Assembly: GCF_900094555.1 (NCBI RefSeq)
Contig: NZ_FMAC01000002.1
Span: forward strand, 1 to 64,000
Source: Martinezella hainanensis
GTDB taxonomy: Bacteria; Pseudomonadota; Alphaproteobacteria; Rhizobiales; Rhizobiaceae
Length of the DNA stretch: 64,000 nt
Direction: 5' to 3'
Positions within the stretch are counted from its first letter, which is position 1. Every line of letters begins with the position of its first letter. The notes under the pieces are model-generated. The model did not search any database, had not been told where the DNA came from, and saw nothing but the letters and a program-made list of their open reading frames with translations. This document shows positions 16,498-24,798 of this stretch, one piece after another. A program made the position numbers and the translations under genes.

Positions 16498-16702
16498 GGG
16501 CTCTCTCTACGACAAAAGAAGCGGGATGTCGATGCGTTGATGATAGGGAAATTCAGGCAATTCGCGGCCGCGCGTTTATTTGCTCGACAATCGATGCAGT
16601 CGCTGGCTGGCTGACGTTCCCGCCGGCATGAGCACGCAAGTTCGGTGGCTGAAACATGCGATCGAACGGCATCCATAAAATGAATCAACCCCTTCTCGGA
16701 AA
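16498..16702. other. Upstream region of the aroG leader
   Basis: About 205 bases between the aroG leader ORF and the porin terminator, expected to hold the aroG promoter. No strong TTGAC/CTATAT pair stands out by eye. Minus-strand frames across it are in a different phase from the leader ORF and have no family signal. Confidence 0.4.
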
Positions 16703-16736
16703 GACCGGTCCAACTTCGCTGGAAGCTGGACCGGTC
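16703..16736 (-). terminator. Terminator of the porin gene
   Basis: Exact ten-base arms, 16703-16712 (GACCGGTCCA) and 16727-16736 (TGGACCGGTC), enclose a loop that itself pairs CTTC with GAAG. The hairpin lies 48 bases after the porin stop codon and is followed on the minus strand by TTTCC. A strong stem of this sort suits a highly expressed porin gene. Confidence 0.7.
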
Positions 16737-16783
16737 CCCATCCGATCAGGGGTCAAGTCAGATCAGATCTCGGTAAAGAGGTC

Positions 16784-17845
16784 TTAGAAGCTACGCTGGA
16801 AGCGCAGAATGCCAGCCCACTGGTCCTGGTTGATGGAGTCCCAGTTGGTGTAGGAAACTTCCGGCTGAACCAGGAGGCTCTTGACCGGGTTCCAACGGAC
16901 GTTTGCGGTTGCTGCGAAGATCTTGGAGTCGGTGTAGGCAACCTGAGCGTTGGCCTGCAACTTCTCGTTGATCGGAACGGTCACGCCGCCCCAAACAGCC
17001 CAGTCGCCCCAGCCGATGCCCTTGGCCGGGCCGGCGCCGTTCGCGCTGGCGTACTTGTTGAGCTTGTCGCCATCGGTGTTCCAGCCACCCATCAAGAAGG
17101 CCTTGAGGACGCCGAAGTCGGCATCGACGCGAGCCTTGACAGCGCCTTCTTCGACGATGGAGTCATAACCGCCGACGATCTTGAAGCCGAAGTTGCCAGC
17201 CTTATAACCAGCACCGGCAACAACGTCCGGAGCGTAGTGGTTAGAGCTGTCTTCGCCGTTGACGCCCTTGGCGCCCGAACCGGAGTTGCTGTCTTCGAGC
17301 GAGATAACAGCCGTGAAGCCGTTGCCTGCGTCATAGTTGTAGGTCAACTGGTTCAGTTCGTACGGACCGTCATAGACCACGTCGTCGTTGATGACGTTGC
17401 CGGCGTAGCCGGTGTACAGGTTGTACTGCGAGTCGAGCTTACCGACGGTGAAGCCAGCGAGGCTGATGTTAGCCCAGAGCAGCTTCGTTGTGGTCGAGCC
17501 GCCATCCTGCCAGTCGAAACGGTAGATGGTGTTGGTCTTCAGCGCGCCGTATTCGGTGTCGCTTGCGGTGTCGATGCTCAGCTGAGCGCGGGTGTGCCAC
17601 AGCGTGCCGTAACGGTCGGCCGGGTTGTAAGCGTTGTACCACTTACCTTCGGTACGAACCATACCGCCGATCTTGAGGCAGGTTTCCGTGCCTGGGATGA
17701 AGAAGTAGCCAGCGCCGTAAGCGTCGCAGATGCGGACGTATTCGAGCGGTTCCGGCTCAGCAGCAACGATAGCGTCGGCCGCGTGAGCGCCAGAAACTAC
17801 TGCCAGAGCAGCAGCGGAGCCGAGAAGAAGGCTCTTGATGTTCAT
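16784..17845 (-). CDS. Outer-membrane porin (RopA-like, Rhizobiales porin family)
   Basis: A 353-residue porin of the alpha-proteobacterial porin family (Pfam Porin_2), similar to R. leguminosarum RopA. The signal peptide MNIKSLLLGSAAALAVVSGA ends in AHA. The mature N terminus has the family mark EYVRICDAYGAGYFFIPGTE followed by CLKIGG, with two Cys likely forming a disulfide. The rest is Gly/Asn/Asp-rich beta-barrel sequence ending in a C-terminal Phe (ILRFQRSF), the outer-membrane insertion signal. The ATG at 17845 follows GGAG; an in-frame ATG ten codons upstream would spoil the signal peptide. General diffusion of small solutes is the expected role. Confidence 0.93.
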   Translation of the reverse strand: MNIKSLLLGSAAALAVVSGAHAADAIVAAEPEPLEYVRICDAYGAGYFFIPGTETCLKIGGMVRTEGKWYNAYNPADRYGTLWHTRAQLSIDTASDTEYGALKTNTIYRFDWQDGGSTTTKLLWANISLAGFTVGKLDSQYNLYTGYAGNVINDDVVYDGPYELNQLTYNYDAGNGFTAVISLEDSNSGSGAKGVNGEDSSNHYAPDVVAGAGYKAGNFGFKIVGGYDSIVEEGAVKARVDADFGVLKAFLMGGWNTDGDKLNKYASANGAGPAKGIGWGDWAVWGGVTVPINEKLQANAQVAYTDSKIFAATANVRWNPVKSLLVQPEVSYTNWDSINQDQWAGILRFQRSF

Positions 17846-18266
17846 AAAAACTCCAATCCAATATAGATTGGGCATAGGCTATCGCGCCGAAAAGTCGACG
17901 TGCCTCACCCTATCCCTGTTTAAAACCCCGACTCGGGAGAAACGGGCCCCACCCGCTTCTGGTCCTTATTAGAGACGAATTCCTGCAAAGTTATATGATA
18001 TATTTTTCTCGAGATGACTTTTTCGTGAAATTTAAGTTTTAGTTGCAGGAAAGCCACATCCGCAAACAAAGATGATAAGTTCTGCATAATATTGGCAGCG
18101 TAATAGTCATTTTGAGGTACAATGCGACGTTTTATTCTATTCGAATATTATTCGATAATATTTGTCGCTGCGTGGTCAATCGGGCGCGATTGTGCACTTG
18201 AACGTTGATGCAGCAATTGTCGCACCCGCGCGACAGCCAGGAGCGTGTCCGGGCGATCGACGGCTC
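17846..18266. other. Long AT-rich region upstream of the porin gene
   Basis: A gap of about 420 bases. Next to the porin start the minus strand carries CCAATCTATATTGG, a small hairpin just before the GGAG Shine-Dalgarno. Further upstream is an AT-rich tract (GAAAAATATATCATATAACT on the minus strand) where the porin promoter may lie. At 18141-18155 there is a perfect 15-base palindrome, TCGAATATTATTCGA. No protein gene is supported here. Confidence 0.45.
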
Positions 18267-18632
18267 TTAATATGACGCCGGTCGTTTGGAAGTCGCGATG
18301 ATGAGCTTGCTCAGCATCGAGCCGATCATGATGCCCCAGAGCCCGCTGGTCATGCCGACGATGATGTCGAGCGTCGAGCCATAATTGCCGTTTGCCAGGA
18401 GATGCGAAACAGAAAGTGCCAGCACGCTGCCGATCATCAACAGGCAGGTGAAGGAGGGAGATTGCGGGTAGGCGAGCCGGGCGAGCATTCCTGCTATACA
18501 GAGTGCGGCGGCGCGAAAGATATCGAACGGATTGCCGAAGGTCGCCTGCCAATTGAAATGCGCAAGCGTTACGCCGATAAGCGCCGCAATGTACGTCCAG
18601 GCAATAATCTTCAAAAACCGGTCTGATATCAT
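18267..18632 (-). CDS. Small four-helix membrane protein, unknown
   Basis: A 121-residue, strongly hydrophobic protein with about four membrane helices (residues ~8-25, ~38-55, ~60-80, ~88-110). It resembles small VanZ-like proteins in length and in its opening (KIIAWTYIAALIGVTLAHFNW), but I cannot confirm that family. A longer overlapping frame (18148-18828) on the same strand has codon use typical of a shadow and was not chosen. The gene stands alone between the porin upstream region and the MFS gene. No function is proposed. Confidence 0.6.
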   Translation of the reverse strand: MISDRFLKIIAWTYIAALIGVTLAHFNWQATFGNPFDIFRAAALCIAGMLARLAYPQSPSFTCLLMIGSVLALSVSHLLANGNYGSTLDIIVGMTSGLWGIMIGSMLSKLIIATSKRPASY

Positions 18633-18853
18633 GGGGATATGATATAGCAGCGACGATCATAAACGCCAGCCTGACGCCGCGGCGAAGATCGTTCGCGCAT
18701 GGATCTGGCGCGCACATTTTATGTGGTTTCGAAATATTCTGTTGCGGCGCGGTGGGATTTTCGGCCGTGCGCGGCCTTCGATTCGCCTTCTTGCTATGCC
18801 GCGGGCGGTGGTCGGACTGGCCGGGCAACGTTCCGGCCAGTCATCAATACTGC

Positions 18854-20416
18854 TTAAGCTTTCGATACGCAAAGCGCATCCTCGTCCTCTTGCAACTGCT
18901 CCGCATCTTCTGCGGCAACCGTCGGCGATGTGCGGCCGAGGAAGGAAAAGACGACGATGGCTGTCAGGACGGTGATGGCGGTGAGGAGCCAGAGGAGCGC
19001 GCTGAAGGCATTACCATAACCCTGAATGAGAGCGTCATGCCCGATCGCTGGCACATTCGACGCAGCGGCGGTCAGATTGCCTGTCACGAGCTGCTGCGCA
19101 GCCATCGCGGTGTGCTCACCTGACGATGTGCCAAGGTTCGTCTGGATGAAGGCGGAGAGGATGGCACTGACGATTGCAAGCGCGACACCTTCACCGGCGA
19201 CGCGGGTGGTGCTGAAGATACCGGTTGCCATGCCCGCCCGCTCCTTGGGAACGACGCTGACGGCAAGCCCATCCATCAGGCCCCAGGGCAGGCTGATGCC
19301 GACGCCGATCGTCAGCAACGAACCGATGAGAGCGGATGGGGCCGAGCCGGCGGCAAAGTGGCTGAGCCAGAAAAGGCCTGTCGCCGAGATGATGAGGCCG
19401 GTGCCGCAGATCGTTGCGGGGCTGAACCAGCGGGTCAGAAGCCCGGCAACGATCGGCAGGATGAGCAGCGGCGCCGAAAGCGCGACCATCATGCGCCCAG
19501 CTGCGATCTCGCTCATGCCTTCGATGCCGACGAAACGTACAGGCAGCAGGATCAGCAGTACGACGAAGGCATAGGCGGGCGCTGCCGCCAGAAGCTGTAC
19601 GCCGACGAAACGCGGATAGCGAAACAGGCTGAGATCCAGCATGGGCCGCTTCACGACACGTTCGATGATGCCGAAGGCGAGAAAGAGCAATGCAGCGCCG
19701 ACCAGCAGGGCGATGACGAGCGGATCGCTCCAGCCGGTTTCCGGCGCGCGCAAGACGCCATATGTGAAGAGCGTCAGGGCAGACGTGAAGCTCAGTGCGC
19801 CCGGCCAATCCAGCCCCGCCGCATCAGGATCACGGGATTCGCGCAAAAAGCAGGCGCCGAGGCCAAGCGCGAGCAACGCCAGCGCAACAACGAGGATGAA
19901 GATAGACGGCCAGCCGAAAGCATCGATCATCAGACCGGATGCGATCGGCCCGAAGGCGAGGCCGACACCGAAGCTTGAGCCGACAATGCTGAAGGCCCGC
20001 ATTCGCGCCGTGCCGTCGAACTCCTGAGCCAGCGAGGCCATACCGCCGGAAAAGGCGGCCGCTGCGCCGAGGCCCTGGAGGGCTCTCAATATATCGAACC
20101 AGACGATGTTGCTGGCCAGCGCCAATCCGGCCGAAAATAGCGCAAAGCAGCCAACGCCGGTCAGAAAAATGCGCCGCCGGCCGAAGCTGTCCGCCAGAGC
20201 GCCCGAGGCCATCAGGCAGCTGCCGAAAGTCAGCATGAAGGCGTTGGTGACCCAGTTGAGCGCGATCGGGCTGCCGCCGAGCGTGCGGCTGATGGCCGGC
20301 AATGCAACGGCCGGGCCGGTGAATGTCAGCGGCATCGCCGCCGCCGCACAGCAGACGGCGACGAGGACGAAGAATTTCTCGGTCGGACTTGCGACCTTTG
20401 TCTGAGGAGAGGTCAT
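18854..20416 (-). CDS. MFS multidrug efflux transporter (DHA2, 14 helices)
   Basis: A 520-residue major facilitator superfamily protein with about fourteen hydrophobic segments, as in the QacA/EmrB (DHA2) proton-drug antiporter group. Motif A is visible after the second helix (GALADSFGRRRIFL). The C-terminal tail is acidic (TVAAEDAEQLQEDEDAL). The ATG at 20416 was chosen: the frame is open 40 codons further, but that extension is non-hydrophobic and unlike the family. It is divergent from a LysR regulator gene with 180 bases between, the usual arrangement for a regulated efflux pump. The substrate is unknown. Confidence 0.88.
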   Translation of the reverse strand: MTSPQTKVASPTEKFFVLVAVCCAAAAMPLTFTGPAVALPAISRTLGGSPIALNWVTNAFMLTFGSCLMASGALADSFGRRRIFLTGVGCFALFSAGLALASNIVWFDILRALQGLGAAAAFSGGMASLAQEFDGTARMRAFSIVGSSFGVGLAFGPIASGLMIDAFGWPSIFILVVALALLALGLGACFLRESRDPDAAGLDWPGALSFTSALTLFTYGVLRAPETGWSDPLVIALLVGAALLFLAFGIIERVVKRPMLDLSLFRYPRFVGVQLLAAAPAYAFVVLLILLPVRFVGIEGMSEIAAGRMMVALSAPLLILPIVAGLLTRWFSPATICGTGLIISATGLFWLSHFAAGSAPSALIGSLLTIGVGISLPWGLMDGLAVSVVPKERAGMATGIFSTTRVAGEGVALAIVSAILSAFIQTNLGTSSGEHTAMAAQQLVTGNLTAAASNVPAIGHDALIQGYGNAFSALLWLLTAITVLTAIVVFSFLGRTSPTVAAEDAEQLQEDEDALCVSKA

Positions 20417-20517
20417 CGAATTACCGTGAGGTTTGAGCAAGGAGGAAGTAGCGGACAATCCTGGGAATATGCTGGCCAAACGGCCGTCGCCCGCGTGCTT
20501 CAAATGACCTGAGCAAG

Positions 20518-20538
20518 ATATATTTGCTGCAATCATAT
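20518..20538. promoter_or_regulatory. Candidate LysR-binding site
   Basis: ATATATTTGCTGCAATCATA plus a final T is an imperfect 21-base palindrome (8 of 10 pairs match around a central T) in the gap between the divergent MFS and LysR genes. Position and symmetry fit a LysR-type regulator box. Found by eye. Confidence 0.4.
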
Positions 20539-20596
20539 GATAACAGCGCTATTTTTCCATATATACCGGAATAAAACTCTCGAATGGAGCATGCCT

Positions 20597-21520
20597 ATGG
20601 ATCGCTTGAGCGGCTTGACGGCCTTCGTTCGCACGGCGGACCTCGGCAGCTTTGCGGCCGCCGGTCGTGTGCTCGGCCTTTCGCCATCCGCCGTCGGCAA
20701 GGCGGTCAGCAATCTGGAGCATCAGCTTGGCGTGCGACTGCTGCAGCGTTCCACCCGCAGCATCCGGCTGACCGAGGAGGGGCGTCTCTTTCACGAGCGT
20801 TGCCGGCGGGTGCTCGACGATCTCGAGGACGCGCAGGCCTCGCTTGCGCAGGCGGTCGCCGTGCCGCGCGGACGATTGCGTGTCAGCGTGCCGATCGTCA
20901 GCTACCACTTCCTCCTGCCTGTCGTGCCGGAATTCGTCTCCCGCTATCCCGAGGTCGAACTCGACATCGATTTCAACGACCGCATCGTCGACATGATTGA
21001 AGAGGGCGTCGATGTCGCGATCCGCAGCGGCGATCTGCCGGATTCGCGGTTGATATCACGCACCTTGCGGCCGTTTCAGATGCTGCTCTGTGCAGCTCCC
21101 GGCTATCTCGACCGCTTCGGCATTCCAGATTGTCCGCGCGCTCTCGATGAGCACCAGGCAATCCGCTTTCGGTTTCCAAACAGCGGCAAGCTGCAGGATT
21201 GGCCGTTGAAGATGCCGGAGGGCGAGCTGGACCTGCGGATGCGGACAGCCTTCTCCTGCAACAATATGGAGGCGGTGCGTGGGGCGACGGTCGCCGGTCT
21301 TGGCATCGGCTGCATGCCGGATTTCCTCGTGCGCAGCACGCTTGCGGAAGGAAAGCTGAGAACCGTTCTCGATGATTTTATCGATGAACCCGGCCACTTC
21401 CATCTGCTCTGGCCGTCTAACCGCCACATGTCGCCCAAGGTCCGCGTTTTCGTGGATTTTCTGAGCGAAAGGCTTTTCGCGAAGAGCTGTGATGTTTTGC
21501 CGGCTGTGATCAAATCATGA
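20597..21520 (+). CDS. LysR-family transcriptional regulator
   Basis: A 307-residue LysR regulator. The N-terminal winged helix-turn-helix (residues ~1-60) includes FAAAGRVLGLSPSAVGKAVS and LEHQLGVRLLQRSTRSIRLT. The C-terminal co-inducer domain (~90-295) is of the CrgA-like subgroup, with DIDFNDRIVDMIEEGVDVAI. The ATG at 20597 has GGAG seven bases upstream; an ATG at 20591 is too close to it. It is divergent from the DHA2 transporter gene, which it very likely controls along with itself. Confidence 0.9.
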   Translation: MDRLSGLTAFVRTADLGSFAAAGRVLGLSPSAVGKAVSNLEHQLGVRLLQRSTRSIRLTEEGRLFHERCRRVLDDLEDAQASLAQAVAVPRGRLRVSVPIVSYHFLLPVVPEFVSRYPEVELDIDFNDRIVDMIEEGVDVAIRSGDLPDSRLISRTLRPFQMLLCAAPGYLDRFGIPDCPRALDEHQAIRFRFPNSGKLQDWPLKMPEGELDLRMRTAFSCNNMEAVRGATVAGLGIGCMPDFLVRSTLAEGKLRTVLDDFIDEPGHFHLLWPSNRHMSPKVRVFVDFLSERLFAKSCDVLPAVIKS

Positions 21521-21633
21521 ATCAAGGCCCATGTTGGCCGTTCTTCGAAGGTAAGCACGCGTCAATTGCAGTCATTGACGTCAGGTGTGAGGTCCTTAAA
21601 GTGGTGGCTTCTTCAATTATCTACTAAGCTTTC

Positions 21634-22083
21634 ATGTCGTCGGATTACATAAAGTCACTACGCTCAAAAGTAGGTTCTCAACTTATCATCTTGCCAAGTG
21701 TTGCAGCGGTCATTTCAGATGAAGCGGGACGATTGCTTCTCCAAGAGAAGTCGTCGGGCGAAGGCTGGAGCCTGCCCGCCGGCGCAATTGAATTGGGTGA
21801 AACGCCGCAGCAGGCAGTAGAACGTGAGGTTCTTGAAGAAACTGGCCTGCGGGTCATCCAGTCAGAAATTCTGGCGGTGTTTGGCGGCCGTGAGTTTCGA
21901 CACACTTATCCAAATGGAGATCAGGTTGAGTATCTGGTCGTCCTGTTCAAATGCACGACAAGTGGGGAGCCTGGCGGATTTACCGACACCGAGACGGCCA
22001 GCTTGAAATACACGGCCTTCGATGAGATGCCTAAGCTCGCTCTTCCTTATCCGATGGAGCTTTTGTTTCCGACCATGACTTAA
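21634..22083 (+). CDS. NUDIX hydrolase
   Basis: A 149-residue NUDIX protein. The Nudix box reads GAIELGETPQQAVEREVLEE followed by TGL, matching the GX5EX7REUXEEXGU consensus in full, so Mg2+-dependent pyrophosphohydrolase activity is expected. The substrate could be a nucleotide sugar, (d)NTP or similar and is not readable. The Shine-Dalgarno is weak. Codon use here is slightly more AT-rich than in the flanking genes, which may point to a more recent arrival. Confidence 0.88.
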   Translation: MSSDYIKSLRSKVGSQLIILPSVAAVISDEAGRLLLQEKSSGEGWSLPAGAIELGETPQQAVEREVLEETGLRVIQSEILAVFGGREFRHTYPNGDQVEYLVVLFKCTTSGEPGGFTDTETASLKYTAFDEMPKLALPYPMELLFPTMT

Positions 22084-22211
22084 AGCGGGTCAACGCAATA
22101 ATCCTCACGGAGCCAAAAATACCGTTCGACGGTGGCGTCCGCGACAGCAGTCCGTAAAATTGAAACATACGATATTAAATCCGCCTGCAACCGCCAAATC
22201 TGGAACTCACG

Positions 22212-23270
22212 ATGAGCCGTTTCTGGAGCCCGATTGTTCATTCCCTCATCCCCTATGTCGCCGGCGAGCAGCCGACCACGGGTGGAATAACCAAGCTCAA
22301 CACCAATGAGAGCCCTTATGGTCCTTCGCCGCTGGCCCTGGAGGCGATCTCGAAGGCCGCGTCCGATACGCTTCGGCTCTATCCCGATCCGACGGCGCGC
22401 GAGCTGCGCATGGCAATCGCCGAGAGCTTCGGGCTCGACAAGGATGAGGTCTTCGTCGGCAATGGATCGGACGAGGTGTTGGCTCACACATTCCAGGCGC
22501 TGCTGAACCACGAAGAGCCTCTGCTTTTCCCCGATATCACCTACAGCTTTTATCTGACCTATTGCCGCCTCTACGGGATCACGTTCCGGCAGGTTCCGGT
22601 CGAGGCCGAGATGCGTGTCCGCCTCGATGATTATCGCCAGCCTTGCGGCGCGATCATCCTGCCCAATCCCAATGCGCCCACGGGGATCGGCCTGCCTCTG
22701 GCTGACATCGAAAGCCTTCTCAAGGCTCATCCCGATCAGGTTGTGGTTATCGATGAGGCCTATGTCGATTTCGGCGGGGAGAGTGCCGTTTCGCTTGTCC
22801 GAAGCTATCCGAACCTCCTGGTGATCCAGACTCTGTCGAAGTCACGCGGGCTTGCCGGCTTGCGTGTCGGTTTCGCTGTCGGGCAACGGCCGCTCATCGA
22901 GGCTCTGGAAAGGGTCAAGGACAGCTTCAATTCCTACCCTCTCGACCGGCTCGCGCAAGCAGGTGCCGTCGCGGCCTGGAAAGATCGCGACTGGTTCGAA
23001 CGCCATCGCGCCATGATCATCGCCAGCCGGGAACGTCTGGCCGCCGCGCTCGCGGAACTGGGTTTTCACGTTCTTCCATCATCTGCCAATTTCTTGTTCG
23101 CGCGGCATCCGAGCCGGCCAGGTGCGGAACTGGCGGCGGAGCTGCGGAGCAGGAACATTCTGGTAAGACGGTTTTCAGCGGAGCGTATCGACGACTTCCT
23201 GCGCATCAGCATCGGCACGGATGAGGAATGCGATCGGCTGGTGGCGGCCCTTGGCGAGATATTGCATTGA
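22212..23270 (+). CDS. hisC: Histidinol-phosphate aminotransferase (HisC family)
   Basis: A 352-residue PLP-dependent class II aminotransferase. Family motifs include [12 protein letters not shown] near the N terminus, [14 protein letters not shown], the NPNAPTGI segment, [12 protein letters not shown], and the PLP lysine at residue ~210 in [15 protein letters not shown]. This fits HisC, which converts imidazole-acetol phosphate and glutamate to histidinol phosphate. No his genes are nearby, so it may be one of several paralogues acting on aromatic or other substrates. The ATG at 22212 follows GGAAC. Confidence 0.85.
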   Translation: MSRFWSPIVHSLIPYVAGEQPTTGGITKLNTNESPYGPSPLALEAISKAASDTLRLYPDPTARELRMAIAESFGLDKDEVFVGNGSDEVLAHTFQALLNHEEPLLFPDITYSFYLTYCRLYGITFRQVPVEAEMRVRLDDYRQPCGAIILPNPNAPTGIGLPLADIESLLKAHPDQVVVIDEAYVDFGGESAVSLVRSYPNLLVIQTLSKSRGLAGLRVGFAVGQRPLIEALERVKDSFNSYPLDRLAQAGAVAAWKDRDWFERHRAMIIASRERLAAALAELGFHVLPSSANFLFARHPSRPGAELAAELRSRNILVRRFSAERIDDFLRISIGTDEECDRLVAALGEILH

Positions 23271-23324
23271 CTGGCAGACCCGGACAATCGTTTCGAGGCA
23301 AGTTCTAGCGAATCGGGAGCGGTT

Positions 23325-24275
23325 TCAATCAAATCGAACCGCGGTTGTGTTGGCGCCGCAAAGCAGCACGGCCACGCGTTCGCCTGAGGCAGGGGCATAT
23401 TTGCCGGCAAACAGCGCGGCAAAGGCCGTTGCGCCGCCGGGTTCGGTAACGATCCTCAGCCGATCCCACAAAACCTGCTGTGCTTGGCGGATCTCATCAT
23501 CGGTGACCAGCACAGGACGTTGTGCGTAGGCCCGGGCGATCGGAAACATGAGCTCGCCAACGCGTTTTGGTGCCAGTGAATCGGCGGCGATGCTGCCGGC
23601 AGGAGCATCGACCGGGTGCCCTGCCTCGAAAGCTTGCCAGAGTGTCGGTGCGCCTTCGGGCTCGACGGCAACGACCCGGACACGGCCCTGAAACCAGGCA
23701 GCGATCCCACCAATCAGTCCACCGCCACCGACCGCGACAAGCAGCGTGTCGATATCCGGGATATCTGCCTCGATCTCGAGCCCGATGGTTCCTTGCCCAA
23801 GCAAGGTCTCCGGCTGGTCATAAGCATGGATGGCCATCGCACCCTGTTCCTCGACCCATTGCTGGCTGGCGGCAAGCGCATCGGCATAGCGCTCTCCGCC
23901 GATGACGAGATCGGCACCGTAGCCACGGATGCGCTCTGCCTTGGCCGGCGAGGTCACGCTCGGCACGAAGATCGTCGCGGGAACGCCAAGCCGCATCGCT
24001 GCATAAGCGACTGCCGCGCCATGATTGCCGCCGGATGCCGCAACGACACCGGCTGCCGGTACATCTCTGCCGAGCAGGCTGGAAAAGGCGCCACGCGCCT
24101 TGAACGAGCCGGAATGCTGCAGAAATTCAAGTTTGAAGTCGAGACAACCCGGAGCAAGGCCAAAGTCAGCCATGTCTGCATGCAGAACCGGCGTGTGGCG
24201 GATATGCGGTCGGATCCGCTTTTCGGTTTCTGCAATGCGGTCGGGTGTGATCGTTGTGTCGGGAAGCATCGGCAT
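23325..24275 (-). CDS. PLP-dependent threonine/serine dehydratase
   Basis: A 316-residue fold-type II PLP enzyme of the threonine/serine dehydratase (IlvA/TdcB-like, no regulatory ACT domain) group. The PLP lysine is residue ~59 in SGSFKARGAF, the Asn loop is SGGNHGAAVAYAA, and the phosphate-binding glycine loop is AVGGGGLIGG. The expected reaction is deamination of Thr or Ser to a 2-oxo acid. An upstream TTG would add seven residues; the ATG at 24275 was chosen. It is divergent from an ArsR-type regulator gene, with an inverted repeat in the 49-base gap. Confidence 0.85.
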   Translation of the reverse strand: MPMLPDTTITPDRIAETEKRIRPHIRHTPVLHADMADFGLAPGCLDFKLEFLQHSGSFKARGAFSSLLGRDVPAAGVVAASGGNHGAAVAYAAMRLGVPATIFVPSVTSPAKAERIRGYGADLVIGGERYADALAASQQWVEEQGAMAIHAYDQPETLLGQGTIGLEIEADIPDIDTLLVAVGGGGLIGGIAAWFQGRVRVVAVEPEGAPTLWQAFEAGHPVDAPAGSIAADSLAPKRVGELMFPIARAYAQRPVLVTDDEIRQAQQVLWDRLRIVTEPGGATAFAALFAGKYAPASGERVAVLLCGANTTAVRFD

Positions 24276-24298
24276 CTCGCAGACAGAAGTTGACAATG

Positions 24299-24318
24299 AC
24301 TTTGTTACTTAGCAAAGT
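24299..24318. promoter_or_regulatory. Inverted repeat between dehydratase and ArsR genes
   Basis: ACTTTG-TTACTTAG-CAAAGT (24299-24318) is a clean inverted repeat lying between the divergent dehydratase and ArsR genes, six bases before the ArsR start codon. It is a natural operator candidate for that regulator. Confidence 0.55.
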
Positions 24319-24324
24319 GACGAA

Positions 24325-24624
24325 ATGCAAGAACTCGATCTCATCAAGGCTTTGGCTAACGAACGCCGTCTCATCATTCTGCGATGGCTGAAAGATCCCT
24401 GCGCCCATTTTGCGCCGCAGCTCGATGGCGATCTTGTGGAGGATGGCGTCTGTGCGCTCCTCATTGCCGAGAAGCTGCAAATATCCCAGGCAACGCTGAG
24501 CGAGCACATGCGCATTCTGGTGCAGGCGGGGCTGGTGCGGCCGAAGCGCATCAAGCAGTGGATTTTCTACAAGCGCGATGAAGCTCGCATGGCAACGCTG
24601 GCTGCCGTTGTGGCGAGCCTCTAG
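24325..24624 (+). CDS. ArsR-family transcriptional regulator
   Basis: A 99-residue winged-helix repressor of the ArsR type: IKALANERRLIILRWL opens the domain, and the recognition helix is in QISQATLSEHMRILVQAGLV. An insert of about 17 residues (PCAHFAPQLDGDLVEDGVCA) with two Cys sits after the first helices, unlike classical metal sensors, and there is no ELCVCDL motif. It is divergent from the Thr/Ser dehydratase gene, so an amino-acid or oxo-acid-linked signal is possible. A strong hairpin terminator follows. Confidence 0.82.
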   Translation: MQELDLIKALANERRLIILRWLKDPCAHFAPQLDGDLVEDGVCALLIAEKLQISQATLSEHMRILVQAGLVRPKRIKQWIFYKRDEARMATLAAVVASL

Positions 24625-24700
24625 CTCTACCGCCACGCAAGAGCGAATTTGCCGAGCTTACCACGTCTTTTAAAGATTTGCTTGGAAGGCCCCGCAGGAT

Positions 24701-24735
24701 AGCCCCTCTCTCCGCGAGCGGAGAGAGGGGCTTTT
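24701..24735 (+). terminator. Intrinsic terminator after the ArsR gene
   Basis: A perfect 15-base stem (AGCCCCTCTCTCCGC at 24701-24715 and its reverse complement at 24718-24732) is followed on the + strand by a TTT run. It ends the ArsR transcript. Confidence 0.75.
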
Positions 24736-24746
24736 ACGTCCGCACG

Positions 24747-24777
24747 AAAAAGGCGGCGGAGCCGAGCCCGCCGCCTT
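24747..24777 (-). terminator. Intrinsic terminator after cysN
   Basis: AAGGCGGCGG (24750-24759) and CCGCCGCCTT (24768-24777) form a ten-base GC stem. On the minus strand it is followed by TTTTTCG. It lies 21 bases after the cysN stop and ends the cysH-cysD-cysN unit. Confidence 0.75.
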
Positions 24778-24798
24778 CCTTTTCAGATGCGATAGCGA

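Noticed and set aside
18148..18828. 226-codon minus frame overlapping the small membrane protein
   Set aside because: The 121-codon frame in another phase has a coherent four-helix product and a normal start; the longer frame has none.
23319..23342. GCGGTT/AACCGC hairpin between hisC and the dehydratase
   Set aside because: Six weak pairs around a 12-base loop without a T run, overlapping the dehydratase 3' end; too weak to call.
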